A program made the position numbers and the translations under genes. DNA of 64,000 nt. Source: Tetrapyrgos nigripes. Taxonomy: Eukaryota; Basidiomycota; Agaricomycetes; Agaricales; Campanellaceae. Of this stretch, positions 46,301 through 57,659 are shown one piece after another (the first letter of the stretch is position 1; each line of letters starts with the position of its first letter). The stretch lies in assembly GCA_013368315.1 (NCBI GenBank), contig JAACJM010000129.1, positions 1 to 64,000 on the forward strand, read 5' to 3'. The notes beneath the pieces were generated by a model. It did not search any database, had not been told where the DNA came from, and was given only the letters and a program-made list of their open reading frames with translations.

Positions 46301-46741
46301 TAGTCAACCTTTGACTGATTTTTACGAAACCATCGATGGAGCGCCTCAGGGTTTCAGGGCTAGGCCTGTTGTAGGAGGACATCGTAAGCCGTGCCTCTTC
46401 TCCTATTCTGCTGTAAGGCTGACCATTGTTCCATCTCCATAGTTGCTTTGGTGAGAGAGCAGTGACGATTATTCGAAGACCTGACTGACTATCTTTCTCT
46501 TTACCATCGTTCATGTAGCTTGCCTTGTGCGTGACATTTCCAAACGACTCTTACTCTGCAAAAGGACTGACGCACTCTCTGATATCATAGGAATGTGACT
46601 ACTACTGCCACTGGTACTGACCCTGGGTCGATTGGTAGCAATGACCCTACTACTAAAGATAATTCAAACGGTGGGGCATTTGCGGGGGTACCATTTCTCT
46701 CAATGATATGCCTCATTTCTGCCAACCTGTTGTTTTTGTAA
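43361..46741 (+). CDS. secreted GtaA-type glutaminase
   Basis: Many short exons (about 18-20) starting join(43361..43564,43617..43724,43787..43864,43938...). A signal peptide (FNLLLAVWFFLAAQQARC) is followed by the family's conserved opening FPLAVRTPYLSAWLP and GGWPQFWNGQIVGWAGFIKVDG. Downstream are NFRAIQDNWPVFAYAHDLG, DIGAHYPIANGHNDG, MPVEESGNMLIM, FAGPLPNQTNLAIKGIIGIK, SWGLSYNLYADKLL and GVPLDTR, all typical of fungal GtaA-like glutaminases that release glutamate from glutamine outside the cell. The C-terminus ends in a Ser/Thr/Gly stretch and a hydrophobic tail, suggesting a GPI anchor. The splice model in the last 1 kb is approximate. A decayed inverted copy lies 3 kb upstream. Confidence 0.9.
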
Positions 46742-48114
46742 AACTGCACTCGTTTTTATGTATTATATATCTATATATGTTGGAATGGATTCCTTCCCTG
46801 ATTTGTTGAAACGCAGTCTGCAAGGACGCCTCGGCGATGTGCAGTTACTCCGGGGAATGCCGATCGGTGGCTTGGTCCGGATGCCCGGACCATTTACCTT
46901 TTACTTTCTCCTCCACCCTCGTTCCAACCAACAGCCCGTCACTCATGCCCACGCAATCGGCACGAATGATTATGCCTTCCTCCTTCTTACTTCCATGCTG
47001 CTATCTCATTGTTGTATCTTGACTTGCAACGTCTGTGCAACTTGAGACCTGTGTAGCAAAGCGGCTTGGGGATTGAGGCGTCACCTCGTTATCTTGGTGG
47101 TTCTTACTCGCTCTATTTCTCGCTCTCCTGTGTACTGACAACGACTACCGCAAGCACCTTAAACACAATGCTATATGGAGGAAGAGTTTTGTGGTAGAGG
47201 ATTATCTCCTATGTTACCCTCAAAATACAGGTACGTTCCATGCTCTACTCTTCTAATCGACTTTGCTGGACTTCCTCTGACTCTCCTTCAGATACTTGAT
47301 GAAAGCGATTGTCCACTGCGAATGCCTTGGGAGTGCGGCTCGAGGGTTAGGGTTTCCTGGACCTACCTTGAGGCGTACCCTTCTAGACTTGTACCCTATC
47401 CATGTGGATCGATGATTCCTCTCTGCGTATCCGAATTGCGAACCTCATGCTATACGCAGTCTCACGAACGCACCAGGGAGTATCGTACGTCTGTCTTCTC
47501 CATGCTGAACTGATAGTCACTGAGGAGTCTTGTAGGACAAGTCGGCCGTCGACTAGAACCCTTGTCGTTCAGACCACCACTTTCCGTTCATATTGATTAA
47601 GGTTTAGAAGTTTTCTGGAGTTCGGTGAGGCAGTAGGTCAAATGTAATAGGTGTGTAGTGTGCTTCTCTTATCTCAGGGCCCGACTAATCTCCTGAATTC
47701 TTAGAGTTGCTTTGTTCATTTATATGCTTTGCACTTTGGCTAAAGTCCGCTGTGAGAGAACATGATGCATCGAATATGAGATCGACGCACTGCTCGTGCG
47801 TGTAAATTTGCAAGGTCATTTTTTGTCCATACTACGCTGCAGTGCACTGTCATGACAAGGAGAATGCCAATAGTGTATATGTCGCTGTAAACCACAGACT
47901 GTGCTACAGTGGGTTAGGTAATTTGTTTATTACTGACGTTTATCCAAACAGGAATTAATCACAACGCCGATTTTGCCTTGATCTTGCCGGACCGAACGAC
48001 ACATTCCCCGTACGCCAGCAAGAAAGGGCAAGGAAGTCCACCAATTCGCTAGTCCACTCATCCTTTTTCCTCCGGAATTTCCCAATCCTCCATTTCGCTC
48101 TATATCTCCATGAT
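46742..48114. other. 1.4 kb intergenic region
   Basis: No gene is supported. Two plus-strand open stretches (46758-47045 and 47175-47513) have no recognisable domain and no convincing splice extension. I see no RNA gene. Confidence 0.4.
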
Positions 48115-51100
48115 ATGCCCCGCCCAGGCCCAACGGCAGCCTCCACGCTCAGAAACCGCAACCGTATCAATAACAAAAGCCGTCTCAAAATCGTTCAGGG
48201 GAACATCGACACCGATCCCATCATACCCGATGAAGACGAGGAGAAGAACCGTTTGCTGCAGAGTGTGGCAGGTGTCGACCAGGAGGATGCCAATGTACGT
48301 CGCCCCGTCGTTATCCAATCACATCATGCCACGTCGGTTCATCGATGTGGCAGTGTGTTCCGCGGAACTGCTTACTAATCAATCGATTTTCCTTTCTAGG
48401 AACACCACTTGCAAGCAGTCCTTTCAGAGGCGGCCCTGCGCAACCATGCTTCTGGAAGGTCGACGCGAGGTGGTGAGAAGGAGAAAAAGTCTGTGCCCGC
48501 CGCCTACATCCCTATACCTGACTCCACCGGACGTGTCGAGAATTATGAAGATTATTATCCTGCTGATCGCTGGAAAGACCCAGTGTCGTACGTCATGTTC
48601 TCCCTCACGGTCGAAGAGAGCAGCTCTGCGGCTTTGGCCAATGGATTCACATACTATATGGATGAGCGTGACAAGGAATGGCTAGATAAGAACAACGAGG
48701 AGGCCCGAGGTGAAGGCACCAGTATCCAGGGTGCTGTCTCCGCCTCTGGTACGAGAACGTCTGCACGCAGTGCGAAGGCGAAAGGGAAGGAACCCGAGAC
48801 GACGCAGTCCGTGGTCATTAATGAAGATGAATTTGAGTTGGTGATGGGACTATTTGAGAAACTTGCACACGAGAATACCGAGTTCCTTCATCATGTATGT
48901 CTGCACGGTCTTCCTGACATGTGCAATACTGACTACCTCTTTCAGGCTTTACAACATGGGATGGCTTTTCCTCCGTTTTCGGACTACCAAGAAACTTTCG
49001 CGTCACCCCTACCACCGTCAACCTTTGCTCTTTTTTCTCCTCCTCCATGGCTGCCACAGCCTCATCAGCTTGTCCGTATTGCGCGTGCTGTCTATCCCTA
49101 CTGGAAAGATCGGCGACTAGAGCGAGGTGGGCACAGGATCATACCCATATTGAATGTGAGTGCCATTTATACATGACGGGACCAGTGAACTGAATCAAAT
49201 TTTTCTAGTTTGACGAGGAAGATAAGCTCAATGAGTCGTACGTGTGCTTCCGTAGACGAGAGAGCAAAGCAGTCCGTAAGACGCGTGCTTCTCAAGTCTC
49301 TTCATCGGAAAAATTAGCCCGACTACGAACTGAACTGAACTATCCACTGGAGCTCGCGAAGGCAGTTCTACTGCGTGAGCAAACCAAGTTGGAAAACTCG
49401 AAACAATCCGAGGTGGTCTGGAATGCCAGAGCACGGCTTACCGAACTCAAACGTCAGAATCCTACATTGGGTGATAAAGGTGATGAAGAGTTGTTGCTGG
49501 ACAAGGAGCGACCGTCTAGGCGTGAAGGGTTTGTTCTTCTTTAACGCACTTGTCTTATTGTATGCTGACCTGTCATTTGCAGACGTCCTGGCGTCAGAAT
49601 CCCCGCAAAAGATGCTCAAGCATCCCCAACGATCAACCTCCGGCAAGATTCCATACGACCGCAGGAACGTTCCCACATACTGCATGGCAAAGTTGAAGCG
49701 ATACTCGAGAAACAAAAGGAGTTTGATCAACCATGGGAGGACATCATCGATGTAAGCTTACCACCGTGGTTTGGTGACTTTTACTAACATTTTCTTAGTC
49801 TGGTTATGTCAATACCTGGGTTCCCTATGCATCTCGGCTCTTCAAATATGTCGCACCTCCAAACGCTCCATCTTGGCCTTCTCCGTCGGAAATTGAAGAT
49901 AGTGCACCCCCACCGAAGAGACCTGTTCGTGTACGCATTGGTCGTTGTGGGCGGTCATACGTTGACAGACGCGTCTTGGCTCGTCCAGCTGTTCCCAAGC
50001 TACGTCGTCGCGTGGTTTTCGTCGATTCGGAGGACGAAGACAATGACCGTATGGATGTGGACGAAGCTGAGATTGATGAGGAATCTGACCGACGCTTGGC
50101 AGAACGATGGAGATACGATAGCGATGATGGACCAGCTTATGGACCTGGAGGCTCTGAAGAACAGGACCGTGTCATTGTGGATGATTATAATACCGGGTAA
50201 GCTTTTAATGATTTTTCGACGCTCTATCTCATTCCATCACAGGTACATGAAACATACCATGTCGTTGTTTGCCGAACAAGATATACAGAATCTCTCCACC
50301 GATCCTACCATTACCAAGACCTTGTCGGATGGAAGGAGAGAGGCTGTCGTACCATTCAAACTTGGCGTCTCTCTTCATCGGAATGTAAGGTACCCTTCGG
50401 TGACACCAGGACAGCTTCAAAGTGCTCCTACAGTTGCTGCAGCTATGCCTGCGATTGGGACACCAATTTCAGTTGCCCAACAGGTCAAGCTTCACCCTGC
50501 TCCGAGGATTTCCGGAAATGGTGGACTGGCCACCGTCCGCCCCGTTGCATCAGCGACTTCTACATCCCCCCCTCCCCCCTCTCAGCAGCCACAAGTTCAA
50601 CCACGTCCTACTGTCAATGGAGCTATGAATGGTACTAGTCGACCGGCTATGAATATGCCGCACGTGGATGCCACCAAGTCTATCTCGCCAGATTCTATGG
50701 GTTCTGTCACTTTGACGGCGTCTTCACCACCGAGCAAATCCGTTCATGTACCCAGCGCATCCCCAGACGCACATTCACAGTCCTCCTGTAACGGCGCGGC
50801 AAATGCCAATGGTAGTTCAGACGGTCAGGCGACTGATACAAACATCTCCCGTCCTGAATCTCAGCAAAGTCAGCATCAGACATCGCAGCCACCACAATCT
50901 AACACCCATGTGAATGGAGTGAACGGGCATACACACTTGGCAGCTTACGCTTCTCCACAAGGATACTCATCATCTCCAGCCAATAACTCTCTGCCGAACT
51001 CCACCGTACAGGGTTACAACATTCCGCATACCAATCCTTCCTCCAATTCCGCCCTCAGTCTCCAGCAAATGCAGAGCCTGAAGTCAGCCTTCAGTGCGAA

Positions 51101-51536
51101 TCCGAACCCCCAGGACATCAGTGTATTGCAGCAACTCCAGCAGATGCACGCTCGTGGAATGCAACAGACGAATTATATGCATAGCATTTACACTATGCAA
51201 ACGATTCAAAACATGAAGTTGCCACCTGCTCGTCAGACTCAGTGGAGTAACACTCAGGGAACTACGCCGGTGAACAGTGCCCCTGGCACTAGTCCCCCTC
51301 GTTCCAATTCCGCGATGAATGGAAATGCCTGGTCAGTCCCAAATGCCACCCCGAACCTGCGAAATGCTGTCAGTGTTCCTGTACGGACTCCATCAGCCAA
51401 TGGGACTCGGACTGGGATAGCTGTTGGTGTGAATGGGCAGCTTGCTCAGCAACAATCACGGCAGCAGCAGATGTCGCCACCGCACAGACAAATGTCTCCC
51501 CATACTACGCAGGTATCGCCGCATTATCAAGGCTGA
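48115..51536 (+). CDS. EPL1: Enhancer of polycomb-like protein, NuA4 subunit
   Basis: The gene is join(48115..48294,48400..48894,48946..49155,49209..49528,49583..49751,49799..50196,50243..51536), 1021 aa, all phases consistent. It starts MPRPGPTAASTLRNRNRINNKSRL and continues with the EPcA domain: IPIPDSTGRVENYEDYYP, DEFELVMGLFEKLAHENTEF, and YVCFRRRESKAVRKTR followed by LRTELNYPLELAKAVLLRE. These are the residues that, in yeast Epl1, bind the Esa1-Yng2-Eaf6 acetyltransferase core to nucleosomes. The second half is EPcB-like (YMKHTMSLFAEQDI) and then a roughly 400 aa low-complexity Ser/Gln/Asn/Pro tail, longer than in yeast. It acts in chromatin acetylation of H4/H2A. Confidence 0.93.
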
Positions 51537-51724
51537 TTCCTTCACATTATCCTTCGCTTTCCCTTTTCTTGTAACACAAGTTATCCATCTTGGGACATTT
51601 CACACTGTTCGATACCTCTTCGTTTTCATGTCAAATACGATGTTATGTGTAAAATAAATCTGTGTTAGTAGTCGGTTTTCACCCATGGAAATTGCTGTAA
51701 CCTTCCTACCACGAAGTGTGGTAC

Positions 51725-52658
51725 TCATTCCAAATCAAAAACGTCGCCTTCGTCGTCGTCATTCCGCCCGTTTCTTGTAGAAACCTTGTACACAGGATCT
51801 GCGATGGTTTTTGTGTCCTTTTGAATAACACCTGAGATTTGCTACATCAGAGAGGTCATCCAAGAATTTAAACCACATACCACAAACACCCAAGCGAAGC
51901 TCCAAAGTGGCTGTCCCGAACGCATCACTGTTGCCCAATTCCTCGAAGCCAACCAGCCTGAAAATTTAAAGATTACTGAGAGGTTCTTGACATGAAGCTC
52001 TTCACTGACCGATCTTTTGTTACTCCGTCCATAAAGCAAATAACACAAGGTAGGACCTTGATTGCGAGCTTCTCAACCAGCCAGGGTACATTCTCTACGA
52101 AGACGCGAAAGAATCTGGTGTTGAAGTATTTGGGTGCGAGTTTCTGTGTTCACTAATGAGAGAGTATGGTAGGGAAGTGTGCAGACAGACATACGGCAAG
52201 ATGCTTGTCCATTATTTCGCAACGCTTGAAATTAGTATGATAAAAGTGTACCACACATCTTCTTTCGCGTCTATAGAGTGTATGAGTTGTATGAGTGGGA
52301 CAACTCTGAATGGAGCAAAACGCACGCAGTAATCCTAATAACCTCCTTCTCGTCTTGCACCTCTGTGTAAGATCCATACTGGTTTTCCTTCATCTCTTTC
52401 ATCTTTTCCATCCTAGCCTTTAGATCGGTCAAAATCAAACAGGTAGAGGATACGATGAACTCACTCTCTTCTGACAGTATTTAGAGCCTGTTCCCTCATG
52501 CCCACATCACCATTTTCAATTTCGGCTTCGAGCTCAGCAAATATAGCATCGTCATCGTCGAATTCGTCTTCGGAGTCACGACCGTTGTGAGACTCTTTGT
52601 CGGGGTGGTTGGGATCGACGAGACGAGAGGCGAGAGAAGTGATTCTGGAATTGCTCAT
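51725..52658 (-). CDS. PLP1: phosducin-like thioredoxin-fold protein (TXNDC9/Plp1)
   Basis: Five exons; exon 1 is 52465..52658. The N-terminal acidic helix (DSEDEFDDDDAIFAELEAEI) is followed by REMEKMKEMKENQYGSYTEV, then the thioredoxin-like domain RCVVHFYHTNFKRCEIMDKHL, FVENVPWLVEKLAIKVLPCV and DRLVGFEELGN, ending in acidic DDDEGDVFDLE. The catalytic CxxC is replaced, as expected for the phosducin-like group. Plp1/TXNDC9 assists the CCT chaperonin in folding tubulin and actin. The last exon follows the CTCAG acceptor, which alone gives the acidic end. Its start is only 56 bp from the divergent DOM34 start. Confidence 0.88.
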
Positions 52659-52714
52659 GGCAAGAAGATAAGTTGAAGAGATGTCGTCATAACACTTGTT
52701 TGACGTCCTCCAAC

Positions 52715-54290
52715 ATGAAGCTTGTCAGTAGACATGTAGACAAGCATGGTGCAGTAAGTTTCTTCATTCCTTATTCTCTAATTGATCTAATAATGTAGTA
52801 GGGACACATTACTCTCCGTCCAGAAGATGATGAGGATATGTGGCATCTATACAATCTTATACAGAAAGGCGATTCAGTCGGTGCAACTACTATTCGGTAA
52901 GCCATTTTTGACAACCTCAATAACTCAAGAATCATATTGGCTCGCAGACGAGTACAGAAAACGTCTAACACGGGATCTATCGATTCTCAGCGAGTTCGTC
53001 TAAATCTCACTGTCGAAGTCAATAAAGTCGAATTCTCTTCGTATGCTGCACCTACGTCTGGAGGCGATACTTCCGCATCTGGTGAAGCAAGTGGACCTTC
53101 AGCAAATCCAGCCACGACCTCCTTGCATATTTCTGGTCGAGTTACTGTGGAAAACCCACATGTCAAACTAGGAGCCTTTCATACGCTCGATATCGAGACA
53201 GATCGGAACGTGCGAATAGAGAAAGCGGATGGGTGGGACAGTATCGCTCTTAACAGAGTAGAAGAAGCTATTCTCCCTGGCCGAGGAGCAGAAGTAGGCG
53301 CTGTGGTTTGCGGAGAGGGAACTGCTGCTTTCTGTCTATTATCGGAACATATGACATTGGTGGCTGGAAGGATATCGGTGTCAATACCAAGAAAAGCAGC
53401 TGCTTCCGGAACTTCACAGCACGAGAAAGCATTAACCAAATTTTACGGGACCTTGTTTGACGGCTTCGTGAGGCATATACCGTTTGCGAACGTGGGCTTG
53501 AAGGCGATCGTGATTGCGAGTCCAGGATGGGTCAAGGATGCAGTATTTGACTATATGCTGCAGGAAGCTGGGAGAAGAGGAGATAAGACGTTACAGAAAG
53601 CGTTGAAGGAGAAAGGTGTCAAGGTGCATACGAGTAGTCCGCATGTACATAGTCTGGTTGAGGTGTTACAGAGTCCTCAGGTATGTATTCATTCACACTT
53701 TCCTTCCTTGTCGTTTACTAAGTCTTGGATAGATTGTGTCTCAGCTCAAGGAGACCAAATTTGCTCGCGAAGGAATAGCCTTGGACAAGTACGTCGAACT
53801 GGAGATGTGTATGACTCTTTGTCTGACCACTGTCTTAGATTTCACAAAATGCTTTCCAGTGATGAGTTACGCGCATGGTATGGACCAGACCACGTCGTTC
53901 TGGCTGCAGATCGCGGTGCAATAGGGACATTATTGATCTCTGATGAGCTATTTAGGTGTGTCTCATGATATCCACAACAAGAATGGTTCGTTGAGATTAA
54001 TGGCGTTTCAGGGCGAGCGATCCAGAGACACGGAAGAAATACGTCGCTCTTGTGGAAGCTGTTCAACAGAAAGGTGGGGAAGTGGTCATATTTTCGAGTA
54101 TGCATGAATCGGGACAGCGTAAGGCAAATATTTTGTGGTTTATTGCGGTGCTCATAAAGATTTAGAGCTCAACCAATTGACCGGCATTGCCGCTATTCTT
54201 ACATTTCCTCTGGATATTGAAGTGGTCGAAGCGGAGGAACGGGAAGTAGAAGAAGAACGGAAGCGAGCAGAGGATGAAGAGGGTACCTAG
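52715..54290 (+). CDS. DOM34: ribosome rescue factor Dom34/Pelota
   Basis: About six to seven exons. The N-terminal Sm-like domain ([20 protein letters not shown] then [16 protein letters not shown]) is followed by [20 protein letters not shown], the central domain with [13 protein letters not shown], and the C-terminal eRF1-like domain ([17 protein letters not shown], then [14 protein letters not shown] and [19 protein letters not shown]). It ends in an acidic tail. Dom34 with Hbs1 splits ribosomes stalled without a stop codon; as expected, it lacks the GGQ motif of eRF1. All introns are GT-AG and in phase. It is followed 79 bp downstream by the photolyase start on the same strand. Confidence 0.93.
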
Positions 54291-54369
54291 GATGACGTCA
54301 TGGAGGGTGATCTCAAGCTTCGATCGAGAAGAAATTCCAGTTGAATAAATACTCGCATGTTGGCCTTGC

Positions 54370-56572
54370 ATGGCTTTGTCCCGTTCCTTTAAAATGTCCA
54401 AGCGTTCTCTCTCACCTTCTTCAGCCCACCCTTCCCAGAAACGACTCAAATCCTCCTTCATGCCTAACAAAGTCGCCACCGCAGAAGCGGCTACTAAAGT
54501 CGACCAAGACCCGCCTTTATTCAAACTCTTGTACGCGGTTCAGAATGCTGTCAAACCAAAGCAAGGCAAATCTGTTGTGTATTGGATGAGAATGGCCGAC
54601 CTTAGAAGTAAGGCGCTCTCGCTGGTTGCTCTTCAATCTCTGACGTTCTCCCAGTTTCAGACAACAGAGCATTATCTCAAGCTTCCACTGAAGCCAAGAA
54701 AGAAGGCGTTCCTCTCATCGCATTGTTTATCATATCGTAAGATTGCCCTTCTGCCCTCGTCAAATTTGAGATCGAGAATTTTTTTCCAAGGCCCCAAGAT
54801 TTCCTCGCCCACGATCGTGGTGCGCGTAGGATTGACTTCACTCTTCGTAATCTCACTATGATCAAAGAGTCACTGTCAAAGCTGCGCATTCCTCTGCACA
54901 TTATCACCCACGATGTCCGCAAGACCCTTCCTTCCGGAGTCATATCATTCCTCAAAGACTTGAGCTGCAAAAGCTTGCACGCAAATATTGAGTATGAGGT
55001 TGACGAACTCAGAAGAGACATCAAAGTCTGCGAATTGGCGAAATCGTCTGGAATCAGCGCCACTTTTGTCCACGATAAATGCATCGTCGAACCTGGTCTA
55101 GTAAAGACCAAAGAGAATAAAGCTTATGCTGTAAGTCTGGTTTCATTATGTTGTTTCAATTGGTGATTAACTCTGAATTTAGGTCTACTCGCCATATCAA
55201 CGTAATTGGCTTGCTACGCTTAACGACGATGTAGCTCACTTTCTTGACGAGAGTCCCAAGCCAAACCCTAATTCTGAAGACGTCTGCAAGTCTAAAGAAT
55301 TCTCCCATCTTTTTGAGACTCCTGTTCCCAAGTCCATCCCCGGATTCGAACTTGACGATGAAGACCGTAAGACGATGGAAACTGTATGGCCCACTGGAGA
55401 AGATGTAGCTTTTGAGGTAAAATTAAAACTTCATTCTTTCCCCAAGGTTGTTCATCGACCGTTTGCAGATTCTTGACCAGTTCCTACAAACGAAAGCGCG
55501 CACCTCTCAGATGGGAGCTGTTGATCCACTCGCCAATGGTGCTCAAAACTCAGACAAGGCCAGCCGCATAACAAAGTACAAGGTGGATCGTGATGATGCA
55601 AGTCGGAATACTACAAGCCGTCTAAGGTATTGTACCAATTCGTTTTCGTTGAATATCTCTGAATTGATTATTTCTTTGTGTCATAGTCCATACCTCGCAG
55701 CAGGTGTCATCTCTTCACGGGCTTGCGTCCGAGCGACTATGAAATTGCAGAACAACTCCGACAAAGTCGACGGTGGTAAAGATACTGGCATCGGGCGTTG
55801 GGTGCAGGAACTTGCTTGGAGAGATTTCTATATCAATATCCTCGTCTCTTTCCCTAGAGTCAGCATGGGCCGGCCTTACTTGGAGAAATACGCTAATGTG
55901 GTTTGGGAGCTTCACCGAGAGGATGGAAACAAGGGCGCCAAAGAAGGTGCATATGATAGCGACCCAGTGGGAGATGGCAAAGACAATGAAGCGTTGAAGA
56001 AGTGGAAAGAGGGTAGAACCGGTGTTCCAGTCGTGGATGCGGCGATGAGATGTGTGAATCAAATGGGATGGGTGCACAATCGGTTCAGGATGATTGCGGC
56101 CATGTTCTTGACGAAAGACTTGATGATGGACTGGAGAGTTGGGGAGAAGTACTTCATGCAGAACCTCATCGATGGAGATCTTGCCTCTAACAATGGTGGT
56201 TGGCAATGGAGCGCTTCAACGGGTGTAGATCCGGCTCCATATTTCAGGATTTTTAACCCGTATAGCCAAAGCAAAAAGGTCAGTTCGTCAATGTCTGTCT
56301 TACTTTCAACACTAATTTCGCCGCAAAAGGTTGATCCAGCGGGAGACTTCATCAGACAATTTGTCCCAGAGTTGGCGAAGCTACGGGGAGATGGTAAAAT
56401 CTTTCTCCACTTGCGTAATTATCTGTGCTGATCGGGACATGTTTCATACCCAGACCTCCATGACCCATCCGAATCTACTGCTGACAAGCTGGGATACCCC
56501 CGTCCTGTCGTTAGACACCACGAAGTCAGAGACCGCGCGCTGAGGAGATTCAAAAATCCTGGAGAGAAGTAG
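54370..56572 (+). CDS. PHR1: class I CPD photolyase (cryptochrome/photolyase family)
   Basis: Seven or so exons. The N-terminus is Ser/Lys/Arg-rich (MSKRSLSPSSAHPSQKRLKS), possibly nuclear or mitochondrial targeting. The antenna-binding domain follows (VVYWMRMADLR with NRAL; GARRIDFTLRNL). The FAD domain has SPYLAAGVISSRAC, GIGRWVQELAWRDFY, NQMGWVHNRFRMIAAMFL, DGDLASNNGGWQWSASTG and PYFRIFNPYSQSKK. These motifs fit fungal Phr1-type enzymes that repair UV cyclobutane dimers using light. A second ATG at 54394 (MSKRS) is an equally good start. No frameshift is seen. It is convergent with URA3, with 86 bp between stops. Confidence 0.92.
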
Positions 56573-56658
56573 GCAGAAATCTTGGGATTGTATAGTAGTG
56601 TAATATACATCATCTTATACCCTTGTAAAACTAAATTTTCGACATCCCCCTCAAAAAT

Positions 56659-57602
56659 TCATGCCTTCGATGACAATCTCTGCAAATATGCTGTCCAACC
56701 AGCCTCTTGATATCTCTTGGCCTGAGCGGGTATATCGTCAGGATTCTTGTATATTCCCCGCCCAACAATGATCACATCGCAGCCCGAATCCACGATGACC
56801 TCGTGTGGGGTCCTGTACTGTTGACCCATCGAATCTCCCTTGACATCAAGACCAACTCCTGGCGTTAACACAAGAAAGTCGCCATCAGATGCCGCTCCTG
56901 GAACCAATCCGACATTGTCCATCCGCCGTTGAGCAATGAATCCAATCACAAAGTCCCGGTTGGCACGAGCCATACGGACAGCTTCCTCTGTGTAACTTCC
57001 TGTCGCGAGAGACCCTTTCGTACTCATCTCGGCGAGTAGCAAGAGGCCACGCCCGAGCGGAAGACCAACGGAGGATAGACCAGTGATGATAGACGGTCCT
57101 GGTACGGGGTGTGCGTTCGTAATATGTGACCAACTTGCTATTTTATGAATTCCACTAGAATACTGTAGCGCAACAGTGTTGCCTAGGGCACGGATATGTC
57201 TTAGCAGTTGCACTCCTGACGAGGTCTGAAAGACTGACCAATATCTGCAAACTTTCGGTCTTCAAAAATCACAAAATCATGTTTCGTGCTGAGCTCTTGC
57301 AGCTTCGAAATTAGACTTGCATCGAAATCTTCAAGAATGTCAACGTGTGTCTTCAATTGTACAGCCAGTAAGAAAGAGTATCAAAAGATTCCAGAGAACC
57401 GAATTGCCTTGACAAGACAGACGAAAGGCCCAGCGCTATCGATGATAGATAGAAAGTCTTTCGACTTTGTGACATCGACGCTAATAGCAAGATTTGATTT
57501 TTTGCGTTCAATTGTTTCTAATAAGAGCTTAGCGGCTGGGTTTGAGTGTTTGGCAGCACGCTGGGCGTAGGTTTGGAGAAGAGGATTGGAATTGGCAGAC
57601 AT
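56659..57602 (-). CDS. URA3: orotidine 5'-phosphate decarboxylase
   Basis: The gene is complement(join(56659..57182,57239..57350,57408..57602)), 276 aa, full length. It converts OMP to UMP, the last step of pyrimidine synthesis. The active-site segment [10 protein letters not shown] spans the first intron, and [12 protein letters not shown] spans the second. [35 protein letters not shown] and [15 protein letters not shown] follow. The first intron appears to use a GC donor (AAG|GCAATT...GAAG): only this keeps the catalytic Lys65 before Thr-His-Val-Asp, and no GT donor does. The second intron is GT-AG. The start lies 57 bp from the divergent PUS7 start. Confidence 0.95.
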
Positions 57603-57659
57603 GATGGTTCAAGAAAAAAGTTGGACGGACGCGCGGAATCGCGTTTCCTCCTCACTTCC

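Noticed and set aside
46758..47513. Two open stretches in the glutaminase-EPL1 gap as genes
   Set aside because: They lack recognisable domains, splice partners and start context; they are consistent with chance frames.
49806..51536. A single 576-codon open frame as a separate gene
   Set aside because: Only its part from 50243 on is coding; that is the last exon of EPL1. The first part is an alternative frame of EPL1 exon 6.
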